NCBI GenBank assembly: GCA_964528425.1
Contig: CAZGTD010000011.1
Span: forward strand, 1 to 57,485
DNA length: 57,485 nt
Direction of reading: 5' to 3'
From: UBA3263 sp964528425
GTDB lineage: Bacteria; Bacteroidota; Bacteroidia; Bacteroidales; Muribaculaceae
Shown here: in pieces, positions 16,012 through 24,728 of the stretch
Position numbering within the stretch: position 1 is the first letter of the stretch
Layout of the letters: every line of letters starts with the position of its first letter
Notes under the pieces: generated by a model
Told to the model about the DNA's origin: nothing
What the model saw: the letters and a program-made list of their open reading frames with translations, nothing else
Databases searched by the model: none
Made by a program: the position numbers and the translations under genes

Positions 16012-18194
16012 TGAAGAAAATTCTTTTAGCTTCCCTGATAGGGATATTTGCATTGTCAGCTTCCGCCAAGGTCGATATTCATGCCCTGGGCGAATATGTT
16101 TATCCGAATAACATTGCCGCGTCGGCCGCCATGGACTTTATGCCCGACGGCAACAGCTACCTTCAAATGAGTGCCGACGGCAAGACCATCGGACGCTACG
16201 AAACCGGTTCAGGCAAACTGATGGAAACCATTTTCGACTGCGCTAAAACCCGCGGTGACCAAAAGTTAGATCGCATTTCATCCTATTCCGTCAGCCCCGA
16301 CGGTTCGCTGCTGCTGGTTTATAAGGAACGGCAGCAGATTTATCGCCGAACTTTTCGCGCAGCGTATTATATCTTCGACATAAAGCGCAACACCCTCAAG
16401 CCGCTATCAACCGCCCATCACATGCAGCAGTCGCCGGTAGTGAGCCCCGACGGCCGCATGATTGCGTTTATGGCCGCCGACAACAATATTTACATCCACA
16501 AGGTCGACTACGGCTCGGAAGTGGCCGTTACCACCGACGGTAAAATCAACTCGATAATCAACGGTATTCCCGACTGGGTTTACGAAGAAGAATTCTCGAC
16601 CAACCGCTCTATGGAGTGGGCCCCCGACAATTCAATGCTCTGCTATCTGAAATACGACGAATCGCAAGTGCCCGCTTTTTCGTTCACCGAATATGAAGGT
16701 GCATGCAATCCCAAGCCGCAATATGCCCTATATCCCGGCAACTATACATATAAATATCCTGTAGCCGGCGAACCCAATTCGAAGGTTACACTTCATTCCT
16801 ACGATGTTGACACCCGCAAAACCAAACAGCTCGACCTGCCTGCCGCCGACATCGAATATATTCCCCGCATTCACTTCGGGCCGACTGCCGCGCAGTTAAT
16901 CGTAATGGCGCTAAACCGCGACCAGAACCGTCTGGATTTCTATTCCGTAAATCCGCGCTCAACGGTTGCCACGCAGATTCATCAGGAAAAATCATCGGCC
17001 TGGATTCGCCCTGAAGCCTATGAGTCGGTAACTTTCCTGCCCACGGAGATGGTTATTTTTTCTGACCGCACCGGCTGGAGTCATCTTTATCGCGTAAGCT
17101 ATACCGGGTCAGATCTTGGAGCAATGACTTCAGGCAATTTCGACGTGACCGCCTTCTACGGCTATTCGCCCGACGGGTCATATTATTACCAGTCGACCGC
17201 AAACGGCCCGATCAACCGCGTGATTACAAAGGTAAACCCGCGTAAAAACAACTCCGCTCTGATTTCGCCCGCGGCCGGTTGGGCATCGGCAACCTTTGCT
17301 CCCGGTTGCGCAACTTACATCATGAGCCATTCAACGGCCGAAACCGCTCCGGTTTATACCCTCGTTGATGCCGCCAAAGATAAGGTAATCCGCACCCTCG
17401 AAGATAACGCAGCCGTTAATGCCCGCTTTGCTTCGGCTCCCAAGCGCGAGTTCTTCACCTTCAGCGGCATGGCCCACGAATATAACGCCTATATTGTAAA
17501 GCCGGCCGGCTTCAATCCCGCTAAAAAATATCCGGTAATCATAAATCAGTATTCCGGCCCCGGTTCGCAGGAGGTTATTAACCGCTGGGGTATTGACTGG
17601 ATGCAATATTTCGCGCAGCAGGGCTACGTTGTTGTCTGCGCCGACGGTCTCGGAACCGGCGGTCGCGGCCGCGAGTTCGAGCAGTGCGTCTACAAGCAGC
17701 TCGGCACTCTCGAAACCCAATCGCAGACCGACCTGCTCAACTATCTGCGCAAGCAATCATGGGCCGACGCCGACCATATCGGCATCTACGGCTGGAGTTT
17801 CGGCGGCTATGAGTCGCTTATGTGTGCCTCTTCCGGGGCTCCGTTCGCAGCAGCCGTTGCGGTTGCTCCCGTAACATCGTGGCGCTACTACGACACGATT
17901 TATGCCGAGCGCTATATGTCGACTCCTCAGGCCAACGCCGAGGGCTACGACCTTTCCGCGCCGATAAACCGCGTGGTCCGCATGAACTGCCCGCTGCTGC
18001 TCATTCACGGCACTGCCGACGATAACGTGCATCTGTCGAACACCATGGAGCTGACCGCGCGCCTGATAGCAGCGAACCGCATGCCTCAGATGCTGCTTTT
18101 CCCTAATATGAATCACTCCATCAACGGTTGCAACACCCGGGCGCTCGTATATGCCCGCATGCTGGAATTCTTCGATGCCGAGCTGCGAAACTAA
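16011..18194 (+). CDS. Dipeptidyl peptidase IV-type S9 serine peptidase
   Basis: This is a secreted or periplasmic peptidase that removes X-Pro dipeptides or tripeptides from peptides. The 727-residue product starts with a signal peptide (cleavage near ASAK), then an eight-bladed propeller domain (about 40-470) and an alpha/beta hydrolase. The Glu motif VYEEEFSTNRS of DPP IV is present and binds the substrate amino end. Ser596 lies in GWSFGGYES, the Asp in HGTADDNVH (670/671), and His702 in MNHSING. DPP IV and prolyl tripeptidyl peptidase are both possible. It overlaps the preceding coiled-coil gene by one base and miaA by 20 nt. Confidence 0.93.
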   Translation: MKKILLASLIGIFALSASAKVDIHALGEYVYPNNIAASAAMDFMPDGNSYLQMSADGKTIGRYETGSGKLMETIFDCAKTRGDQKLDRISSYSVSPDGSLLLVYKERQQIYRRTFRAAYYIFDIKRNTLKPLSTAHHMQQSPVVSPDGRMIAFMAADNNIYIHKVDYGSEVAVTTDGKINSIINGIPDWVYEEEFSTNRSMEWAPDNSMLCYLKYDESQVPAFSFTEYEGACNPKPQYALYPGNYTYKYPVAGEPNSKVTLHSYDVDTRKTKQLDLPAADIEYIPRIHFGPTAAQLIVMALNRDQNRLDFYSVNPRSTVATQIHQEKSSAWIRPEAYESVTFLPTEMVIFSDRTGWSHLYRVSYTGSDLGAMTSGNFDVTAFYGYSPDGSYYYQSTANGPINRVITKVNPRKNNSALISPAAGWASATFAPGCATYIMSHSTAETAPVYTLVDAAKDKVIRTLEDNAAVNARFASAPKREFFTFSGMAHEYNAYIVKPAGFNPAKKYPVIINQYSGPGSQEVINRWGIDWMQYFAQQGYVVVCADGLGTGGRGREFEQCVYKQLGTLETQSQTDLLNYLRKQSWADADHIGIYGWSFGGYESLMCASSGAPFAAAVAVAPVTSWRYYDTIYAERYMSTPQANAEGYDLSAPINRVVRMNCPLLLIHGTADDNVHLSNTMELTARLIAANRMPQMLLFPNMNHSINGCNTRALVYARMLEFFDAELRN

Positions 18195-19089
18195 GCCACT
18201 GATAGTTATTACCGGCCCGACCGCATGCGGCAAAACGCGCCGCGCGGTCGAGCTCGCTCAAGCCCTGGCGCCGGCCGAAATAGTTTCGGCCGACTCCCGG
18301 CAGGTCTACCGCTCCATGGATCTCGGAACCGGCAAGGACCTCGAGGAATATGGCGCGGTGCCCTATCATATGATAGATATTTGTCCGGCCGGCGCAAAAT
18401 ATAATCTTTTTGAGTACTTACGCGATGCCAACAGCGCTATCGACGACATCAGCGCCCGCGGAAGCCGCCCGATAGTTTGCGGTGGCACCGGGCTCTACGT
18501 CGAGTCGCTCATTAACGGGTTGCGTCTGCCGCCGGTGCCCGAAAATCCGGAGCTGCGCGCTTCGCTGCGCGGAATGTCGCTCGAGCAGCTCACCTTGAGG
18601 CTGGCATCGATGAAATCGCTCCACAACACAACCGACGTCGACACCCCCGCCCGAGCTATCCGTGCGATTGAAATCCAGACCTACTATGCCGCTCACCCCG
18701 AAGCCGCGCGCGCTGCCGAGCCGCATCCCAGACCGGCGCGAATAATTGCCCTTAATATCGGGCGCGATTTGCGGCGCCAAAGAATTTCGGAGCGTCTGCA
18801 GGCCCGCCTCGACTCCGGTATGCTCGATGAGGTGCGTAACCTTCTCGACTCCGGAATCAACCCCGACGACCTGATTTATTATGGCCTGGAATATAAATTT
18901 CTGACCCTTCACCTGCTCGGGCGTCTTTCTTATGACGAGATGTTCAGCGGACTCGAAACCGCCATTCATCAGTTTGCCAAACGCCAGATGACCTGGTTTC
19001 GCGGCATGGAGCGCCGCGGCCATAAGCTGCATTGGCTTGACTTCAACGATTCAGATTTCATTAGTAAAGCCCTCGAAATCATAAAATGA
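18175..19089 (+). CDS. miaA: tRNA dimethylallyltransferase MiaA
   Basis: MiaA adds the isopentenyl group to A37 of tRNAs that read codons starting with U. I chose the ATG at 18175 (304 residues) over 18151, because family members begin only a few residues before the P-loop. The P-loop is GPTACGKT, followed by the conserved VSADSRQVYRSMDLGTGK and by GGTGLYVESLINGL. The C-terminal part has the zinc-free RQMTWFRG ending. The gene overlaps the end of the peptidase gene by 20 nt and overlaps the next gene by 4 nt (ATGA), so translation is coupled. Confidence 0.95.
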   Translation: MPSCETKPLIVITGPTACGKTRRAVELAQALAPAEIVSADSRQVYRSMDLGTGKDLEEYGAVPYHMIDICPAGAKYNLFEYLRDANSAIDDISARGSRPIVCGGTGLYVESLINGLRLPPVPENPELRASLRGMSLEQLTLRLASMKSLHNTTDVDTPARAIRAIEIQTYYAAHPEAARAAEPHPRPARIIALNIGRDLRRQRISERLQARLDSGMLDEVRNLLDSGINPDDLIYYGLEYKFLTLHLLGRLSYDEMFSGLETAIHQFAKRQMTWFRGMERRGHKLHWLDFNDSDFISKALEIIK

Positions 19090-20234
19090 AACGCCGGTTG
19101 CTGTTAATTCTTTTCGTGCTCATCTCGTCAGTGCCTGCATTTGCCGAGTTCGACCTCGACCTGGAGGGCTTCGGCTCCGGAGTGCCGGTTGGTGACTCGA
19201 TTCCGCCGCTTAAAGGCAATTGGGTGCAGCAACTCTGGAAATCCGGCTTTCATATCAACGACCCGCGAATAAATTATCCGCGTTTTCCACGTTTTTGCGT
19301 AAAGGTATATAATTGGGGTGACCGGGTGTTTAACTCCTACGATCCGGCCTATGTAACCGCTACGGGAAAGAACTGGAAGGTAACGGTCGACGGTGTGGGC
19401 TCGACGCAAACCTACGGTTATTTGTTCGACCAGCTTTCGGCAAGCGAATCGCGCGTGCAAATCAGGTCGAATTTCGGATATGACTTCGGCGTGCACCTTA
19501 ACTTTATGGCCGTTTCGGTCGGCTATACGTGGAACATGAACAAGCTCGCCAATTTCTACGACGCACCTCGTTCAACCTTTTCATTTTCTTTTACCTGCGC
19601 GCGTTTTGCCGTCGAGTTGCTGAACCAGAAACTCGAAGGGAATACTTATCTCTATCGTTTCGCCACCTATAACGGCGGGCAGAGAATCCATGTTCCCCTT
19701 AACAATACCAGACGCAACACTCTGTCGGTCAACGGATATTATTTTCTGAATCATAACCATTATTCCCAAGCCGCGCCATATTGCTTTTCGAAATATCAGC
19801 TGCGCTCGGCCGGTAGCTGGCTGTTCGGCGCGCGCTATACGCGTCAGTTCGTGCAAATCGATTTTACCGACCTGCCCTCCGAGATGCTGCAGCATAAGCC
19901 GTTGAAGCTGCCATTGCTTAACCAATTCCGTTTTCATACTATCGAGGGACAGGCCGGTTATGCGTTCAATGCCGTTATGCCCCACGGATGGTTATATAAC
20001 GTCACGGCACTGGTTGGAGTGGGCTATCGGCGGTCAATTCAGCAACATACCCGCGAAAACTTCTCGGAACTGGTTTCCACCACTCTCGACGGGAGAATGG
20101 CGCTAACGTATAACCATCGTGCATTCTTCGCCTCGGCAATAGCGCGTGCAAACGTTTCATTCCTGTTCAACTCCGGCTATTCGTTCCTTCTTTCGTCGGA
20201 AAGGTTGCAGGTAATCGTCGGGGCGCGTTTCTGA
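19086..20234 (+). CDS. DUF4421 outer-membrane protein
   Basis: The 382-residue product has a signal peptide (about 1-20, ending FAEF). It contains the conserved DUF4421 segment VKVYNWGDRVFNSYDPAYV followed by GTGKNWKV. The remainder alternates strands ending in aromatic residues and finishes VIVGARF, as expected for a 14- to 16-strand outer-membrane barrel. The function of the family is not known to me. It is translationally coupled to miaA (ATGA) and ends just before the promoter of the HAD gene. Confidence 0.75.
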   Translation: MKRRLLLILFVLISSVPAFAEFDLDLEGFGSGVPVGDSIPPLKGNWVQQLWKSGFHINDPRINYPRFPRFCVKVYNWGDRVFNSYDPAYVTATGKNWKVTVDGVGSTQTYGYLFDQLSASESRVQIRSNFGYDFGVHLNFMAVSVGYTWNMNKLANFYDAPRSTFSFSFTCARFAVELLNQKLEGNTYLYRFATYNGGQRIHVPLNNTRRNTLSVNGYYFLNHNHYSQAAPYCFSKYQLRSAGSWLFGARYTRQFVQIDFTDLPSEMLQHKPLKLPLLNQFRFHTIEGQAGYAFNAVMPHGWLYNVTALVGVGYRRSIQQHTRENFSELVSTTLDGRMALTYNHRAFFASAIARANVSFLFNSGYSFLLSSERLQVIVGARF

Positions 20235-20266
20235 TTTGCTCATAAGGCGGATTTTTGGTAACTTTG
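20235..20266 (+). promoter_or_regulatory. Bacteroidetes promoter for the HAD-aroB-permease unit
   Basis: TTTG at 20235-20238 begins directly after the DUF4421 stop, and TAACTTTG is at 20259-20266 after 20 nt. The HAD gene starts 11 nt after the -7 element, so the leader is only a few nucleotides long. Confidence 0.75.
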
Positions 20267-20276
20267 CGGCCGAATT

Positions 20277-20981
20277 ATGAAAGTCAAGGCTATACTTTTC
20301 GATATGGACGGCACTCTCTATGACTCGATGCCGAATCATGCGAGTTCGTGGTACCAGATGGTCAGCGAACATAACATACCGTCAAAGCCCGAGGAGTTTT
20401 ATCTTTATGAGGGAGCTACGGGCCACTTTACGGTCGATATGCTCATAAGGCGCACATACGGGCGCGCGGCAACCGAGGCCGAGGTTCATGATTTTTATGA
20501 GCGCAAAGCCGAAATTTTTCGCTCCAAGCCCGCACCGGAGGTTATGGCCGGCGCCCGCGAGCTTGTCGAAGCTTTGGCATCGCTGCCGTCGGCACCGCAG
20601 ACCATACTTGTTACCGGCTCGGCCCAGGGGTCGCTGCTTGACCGTCTGGATTCTGACTTTCCGGGCCGCTTTCCTGCCGATAAGCGGGTAACCGCACTCA
20701 ATGTAAAGCGCGGAAAACCGAATCCCGATCCGTTTCTTCAAGGGGCGCGGCTGGCCGGAGTCGACCCCGGGGAATGCGTAGTTATTGAAAATGCGCCTTT
20801 GGGCGTTACCGCCGGCCATCGTGCCGGTTGCTTCACCGTAGCCGTTGCTACAGGGCCGATTCCTCTCCAGACCCTGAAAGAGGCCGGAGCCGACTTGGTG
20901 TTTGCGTCAATGCCCGAGTGTGCTGAAAAGTTACCCGGAATTTTAAAGAAACTTGCAGATGCAGAAGCTGATATTCACTAA
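20277..20981 (+). CDS. HAD-superfamily phosphatase/phosphomutase-like hydrolase
   Basis: The 234-residue product has motif I FDMDGTLYDS (nucleophile Asp9, acid/base Asp11), motif II LVTGSAQ, motif III KRGKPNPDPFL and motif IV VIENAPLGVTAG. The helical cap lies between residues about 17 and 80. It resembles the beta-phosphoglucomutase/phosphoglycolate phosphatase subfamily. A mutase would need a second substrate-binding Arg or Lys pattern in the cap that I cannot assign, so sugar-phosphate phosphatase is the safer call. It overlaps aroB by 23 nt and shares its promoter. Confidence 0.85.
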   Translation: MKVKAILFDMDGTLYDSMPNHASSWYQMVSEHNIPSKPEEFYLYEGATGHFTVDMLIRRTYGRAATEAEVHDFYERKAEIFRSKPAPEVMAGARELVEALASLPSAPQTILVTGSAQGSLLDRLDSDFPGRFPADKRVTALNVKRGKPNPDPFLQGARLAGVDPGECVVIENAPLGVTAGHRAGCFTVAVATGPIPLQTLKEAGADLVFASMPECAEKLPGILKKLADAEADIH

Positions 20982-22005
20982 CGAAGTGGCCGAGGCCCTG
21001 GGCTTGCTGGTGGCCGAAATGGCTCCGGCGGGCATATTCATGCTTGCCGACACCAATACGCGCCCGATTGCCGAAGAACTAAACTCTTTTGGAGCAAAAA
21101 TCATAACCATTCCCGCGGGCGACGATAATAAGAACCTTGAAACCCTGTCGACCGTTTGGACAGCGCTTTCGACCGGCGGCGCTACCCGGCGCTCGCTGCT
21201 TATAAACGTCGGGGGCGGAATGGTTACCGATTTCGGCGGGTTTGCCGCCGCAACCTTTAAGCGCGGAATCCGGTTCATAAATGTTGCGACTTCGCTGCTC
21301 GGCGCGGTAGACGCGGCTGTGGGTGGCAAAACGGGCATAAACTTCCTCCATTTCAAAAACGAAATAGGAGCGTTTGCCCCGGCCGATGCAGTAATAATTT
21401 CCACCCGCTTTTTCACGACGCTTCCGCCAATGGAGTTGCGCAGCGGATTTGCAGAGATGCTTAAACACGGGCTGATTTCATCCGATTCGGCCTATCGGCG
21501 ACTGCTCGCCTTTGACCCGTGCGCTTCAAACCTCGACGATTTGCTTCCGCTGCTCGAAGAAAACGTTAATGTTAAGCGTCGGATTGTTGAAATCGACCCG
21601 AAGGAAACCGGTATTAGAAAAGCCCTGAACTTAGGCCACACTGCCGGCCATGCCCTCGAATCGCTGGCGATGGAGCGCAATAATCCCGTTCCACACGGAT
21701 ATGCGGTTGCCCACGGACTGCTCATTGAAATGATTCTTTCGCATATGTTGCTGGGGTTTCCGTCGGCCGAACTTCATTCAATGGCAATGATTCTTCGCGA
21801 GGTCTATTGCCCTATGCCGGCAATCGGCTGCAGCGATTATGAGGCGCTGCTTGAACTGATGAGACACGACAAGAAGAATCTGTCGGCCGACAGGATAAAC
21901 TTCACTCTGCTTCGCTCGCCGGGCGAACCGGTAATAGATTCCACTGCCGACGTCGACTCAATCCGAACGGCACTCGATATTTATCGCGACCTGCTCGGCT
22001 TATGA
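20959..22005 (+). CDS. aroB: 3-dehydroquinate synthase
   Basis: AroB is the second enzyme of the shikimate pathway and converts DAHP to 3-dehydroquinate using NAD and a divalent metal. I use the ATG at 20959 (348 residues). A TTG two codons earlier is less likely, since TAAAGAAA sits at a good distance from the ATG. Visible are the NAD-binding GGGMVTDFGGFAAATFKRG, the substrate loop VATSLLGAVDAAVGGKTGIN, and the metal-binding Glu/His residues in ELRSGFAEMLKHGL and LGHTAGHALE. It overlaps the HAD gene upstream by 23 nt and the permease downstream by 4 nt. Confidence 0.95.
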   Translation: MQKLIFTNEVAEALGLLVAEMAPAGIFMLADTNTRPIAEELNSFGAKIITIPAGDDNKNLETLSTVWTALSTGGATRRSLLINVGGGMVTDFGGFAAATFKRGIRFINVATSLLGAVDAAVGGKTGINFLHFKNEIGAFAPADAVIISTRFFTTLPPMELRSGFAEMLKHGLISSDSAYRRLLAFDPCASNLDDLLPLLEENVNVKRRIVEIDPKETGIRKALNLGHTAGHALESLAMERNNPVPHGYAVAHGLLIEMILSHMLLGFPSAELHSMAMILREVYCPMPAIGCSDYEALLELMRHDKKNLSADRINFTLLRSPGEPVIDSTADVDSIRTALDIYRDLLGL

Positions 22006-22952
22006 TTCAGCTTTTGCGCGATTGGGCGCTCGTTTTTTCAATGGTTGCCGGGGTTTCGGCATATTTTCTGTTCTCCGCGCTGCCGTTAGGCCCGGAGTTA
22101 CACAAATTTGCCCGCGCTGCCGTCAATATTGTGCAGCCCGCCTTGATTTTCATGATGCTTTTTCTAACATTTTGTAAAATCGAGTTGCGTTCGTTGCGCC
22201 TGCGCCCATGGCACGGGTGGCTGCTGTTGATTCAGGGCGGATTGTTTACACTGATTGCCATTGCGCTGATTCTGTTGCCAAAAAGCGGCTTACGCGTAGT
22301 GCTGGAGGGTGCGATGATTTGCCTCATCTGCCCGACAGCAACGGCGGCTGCGGTTATTACGCGCAAACTTGGCGGTGACCTCAACGATATTATAACCTAT
22401 ACGGTACTGATTAACTTGCTGACGGCCCTATTGGTTCCGGTTTGGGTGCCGTGGGTGCATCCTGCGCCCGGAATGAGCATGGCTGTTTCCGGGGCGATGA
22501 TACTGTCGAAAGTCTTTCCTCTTCTGCTTATGCCTCTTATATGCGGGTTAGCTGTGAGGCAGTTTCTGCCCGCAGTGCACCGCAAGTTGCAGCAGTGGTC
22601 CGACGCGCCGTTCTATCTTTGGGTTTTTGCCTTAGCACTTGCAATGGCGGTTACTGCCCGCAGCATGGTGCATTCAGCCTATGGAGTGTCGACGCAGCTA
22701 TGGCTCGGCGCAGTGGCGTTGCTGTGTTGTCTGTTTCAATTTCGGGTGGGCCGCAAAATCGGCAGCCTCTATGGCGAAACCATAACCGCGGGACAGGCCA
22801 TAGGCCAGAAAAACACGGTGTTCGCAATTTGGCTGGGCTACACTTTCTTCACCCCCGTAACTGCACTTGCCGGCGGGTTCTATTCAATTTTCCATAACGT
22901 GGTTAACTCCGTGCAGCTTTATCGTCATTCCCACCATTCTGCCAAAGTTTGA
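22002..22952 (+). CDS. Bile acid:sodium symporter (BASS)-type membrane transporter
   Basis: The 316-residue inner-membrane protein has about nine to ten hydrophobic helices. CLICPTATAAAVITRKLGG matches the sodium-site crossover segment of the BASS fold (classically a CPTA-like motif), and GQAIGQKNTVFAIWLGYTF matches the second crossover. The family moves organic anions with Na+, and substrates include bile acids, pantoate and keto acids. The substrate here is unknown. Coupling to aroB by an ATGA overlap hints at a small acid but proves nothing. Its 3' end overlaps the convergent kinase gene by 50 nt. Confidence 0.75.
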   Translation: MIQLLRDWALVFSMVAGVSAYFLFSALPLGPELHKFARAAVNIVQPALIFMMLFLTFCKIELRSLRLRPWHGWLLLIQGGLFTLIAIALILLPKSGLRVVLEGAMICLICPTATAAAVITRKLGGDLNDIITYTVLINLLTALLVPVWVPWVHPAPGMSMAVSGAMILSKVFPLLLMPLICGLAVRQFLPAVHRKLQQWSDAPFYLWVFALALAMAVTARSMVHSAYGVSTQLWLGAVALLCCLFQFRVGRKIGSLYGETITAGQAIGQKNTVFAIWLGYTFFTPVTALAGGFYSIFHNVVNSVQLYRHSHHSAKV

Positions 22953-23562
22953 GGCGGCGGGTAATGTAGTCGGCAAGGAGGTCGGCCAGTTCGGGCAACG
23001 GCAGCAGCGAGGAGTCAACAGTAAGGTCGTAGGTAGGAGCCGCACCCCAGTTGCGGTCGGTGAAAAAGCCATAATATGCCGACCGTAGTTTATTGGTTTT
23101 GCGAACCAGCGAGCGGGCTTCGGATTCCGACGGGCGGTCGCCGCGGGCCATTACGCGCTTTATGCACTCGTTTTCCGGCGCGTGGATAAACAGTGATATG
23201 CATTGCGGATGGTCGCGCAAAACATAATCGGCCGTGCGTCCGACTATGACGCAGCTTTTTGTCTGCCCCAGACTGCGGATTGTGTCGCTGACGGCGCGAT
23301 AGGCCGTGTCGTCATACGAATATGCCCGAACGGGTGTTACGGCCTGACCCAGAGCCGAACCGAACACCGAACTCAGAAACGACGGCGTGCGTTCGTCGGC
23401 GTTTTCTATCGTCCGGGCTACAAGTCCGGAGTTTTTTGCTGCGTCGAGCAGCAGTTTCTTGTCGTAGAAGTCAATGCCGAGGCGTTCGGCCAGCAGGCGG
23501 CCGAGTTCGCGGCCTCCGGAACCCATTTGGCGGCCAATGGTAACTACAAAAGGTTGGTTCAT
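22903..23562 (-). CDS. Cytidylate kinase-like family protein
   Basis: The 219-residue product matches the cytidylate-kinase-2 type P-loop proteins. The N-terminal nucleotide-binding segment is IGRQMGSGGRELGRLLAE, followed by LGIDFYDKKLL. A central CVIVGRTADYVLRDHP and LFIHAPENECIKRVMAR carry the lid and Arg residues. True CMK (about 225 residues) has a different CMP-binding domain, so the substrate is uncertain. It is the last gene of a four-gene minus-strand run and overlaps the aminotransferase by 4 nt. Its 3' end is antisense to the last 50 nt of the permease gene. Confidence 0.8.
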   Translation of the reverse strand: MNQPFVVTIGRQMGSGGRELGRLLAERLGIDFYDKKLLLDAAKNSGLVARTIENADERTPSFLSSVFGSALGQAVTPVRAYSYDDTAYRAVSDTIRSLGQTKSCVIVGRTADYVLRDHPQCISLFIHAPENECIKRVMARGDRPSESEARSLVRKTNKLRSAYYGFFTDRNWGAAPTYDLTVDSSLLPLPELADLLADYITRRLKLWQNGGNDDKAARS

Positions 23563-24728
23563 AGTGCTTTCTGGAGTTTGTTCAAGGCGTGTTCTATCAT
23601 CTTGCGCGGGAAGCCGATGTTCAGGCGCATGTGTCCGTCACCGCCGGGGCCGAACATTGAGCCGTCGTTTAAGGCGAGGCCGGCTTTCTTGACGAACAGG
23701 TCAACCAGCTCGGGCTGTTTCAGGCCGAGAGCGCGGCAGTCAAGCCATACAAGAAATGAGGCTCCGGGCCGCAGCGGCTTGATTTCCGGCATGTTCTCCC
23801 GGCAATAATCTTCAACGAAACGCACGTTATCTTCAACGTAGCTGAGCATTTGCCGGCGCCATTCATCGCCCCGGGGCGAGTAGGCGGCAATGGTGGCTAT
23901 CGGAGCGAACAGGTCGGGTTCGCATAGTTCGTTGGCTTCGAGCCAGCCGAAGAAGCGTTTGCGCAGCTCCTTATTGGGCACTATGGCAAACGAGCTGACT
24001 AACCCTGCGATATTGAATGTTTTCGATGGGGCCTGGAAGGTGATGGAGTTCTCGCGGGCCGAGTCGCTGACTGAGGCAAAGGGCGTATGGCGGGCGCCAA
24101 ACAGTGGCATGTCGCAATGAATTTCGTCGGAAATAACGAGGATGCCGCGTTCTTTGCAGAAATCGGCAAGCCGACGAAGAGTAGCGGGCGACCAAACTAT
24201 GCCGGCCGGATTGTGGGGGTTGCAGAGTATCAGCAGCTTGCAGTCGTTGTCGGCAACGGCGGCAAGATTGTCAAAGTCCATTTCATAGCCGCCGTCGGGC
24301 AATTCGCGCAGAGGATTGAAAACCACGCGGCGCCCGTTGTTTTCCGGAACCAGACGGAACGGATGGTAGACCGGAGGCTGAATTATAACTTTGTCGCCCG
24401 GGCGGGTGAAAACGTTGATTACGAATGCAATGCCCTTGACTATGCCGGGAATGAAGGTGAGCCATTCCGGTTTAATCTCCCAGCCCTGGCGGTCACGGAG
24501 CCATTTGACCAGGGTTGGCCGGTAGGCTGAATCTTCAGCTGTGTAACCGAAAATCGGATGTTCGAGCCTGCTGCGCAAAGCGTCGACGATAAACGGCGGG
24601 GTAGCGAAGCCATTATCCGCAACCCAAAAGGGCTCGGCGTCGGAAGTACCGAAATAAAGGGGCAGTTTTTCAATCGCAACGGCGTTGGTGTTGTGGCGAT
24701 CGATTATGCGGTCGAAATCGTAGGTCAT
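23559..24728 (-). CDS. MalY/PatB-type PLP-dependent aminotransferase (cystathionine beta-lyase-like)
   Basis: The 389-residue fold-type I PLP enzyme carries the PLP lysine in FQAPSKTFNIAGL. Other signatures are the substrate-facing FWVADNGFATPPF, LILCNPHNPAGIVW, VISDEIHCDMPLFG (Asp/His cofactor contacts) and the terminal HMRLNIGFPRKMI. The MalY/PatB subgroup cleaves cystathionine or other C-S bonds, giving homocysteine, pyruvate and ammonia. A transaminase role cannot be excluded. It is coupled by 4-nt overlaps to DUF4270 upstream and the kinase-like gene downstream. Confidence 0.9.
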   Translation of the reverse strand: MTYDFDRIIDRHNTNAVAIEKLPLYFGTSDAEPFWVADNGFATPPFIVDALRSRLEHPIFGYTAEDSAYRPTLVKWLRDRQGWEIKPEWLTFIPGIVKGIAFVINVFTRPGDKVIIQPPVYHPFRLVPENNGRRVVFNPLRELPDGGYEMDFDNLAAVADNDCKLLILCNPHNPAGIVWSPATLRRLADFCKERGILVISDEIHCDMPLFGARHTPFASVSDSARENSITFQAPSKTFNIAGLVSSFAIVPNKELRKRFFGWLEANELCEPDLFAPIATIAAYSPRGDEWRRQMLSYVEDNVRFVEDYCRENMPEIKPLRPGASFLVWLDCRALGLKQPELVDLFVKKAGLALNDGSMFGPGGDGHMRLNIGFPRKMIEHALNKLQKAL

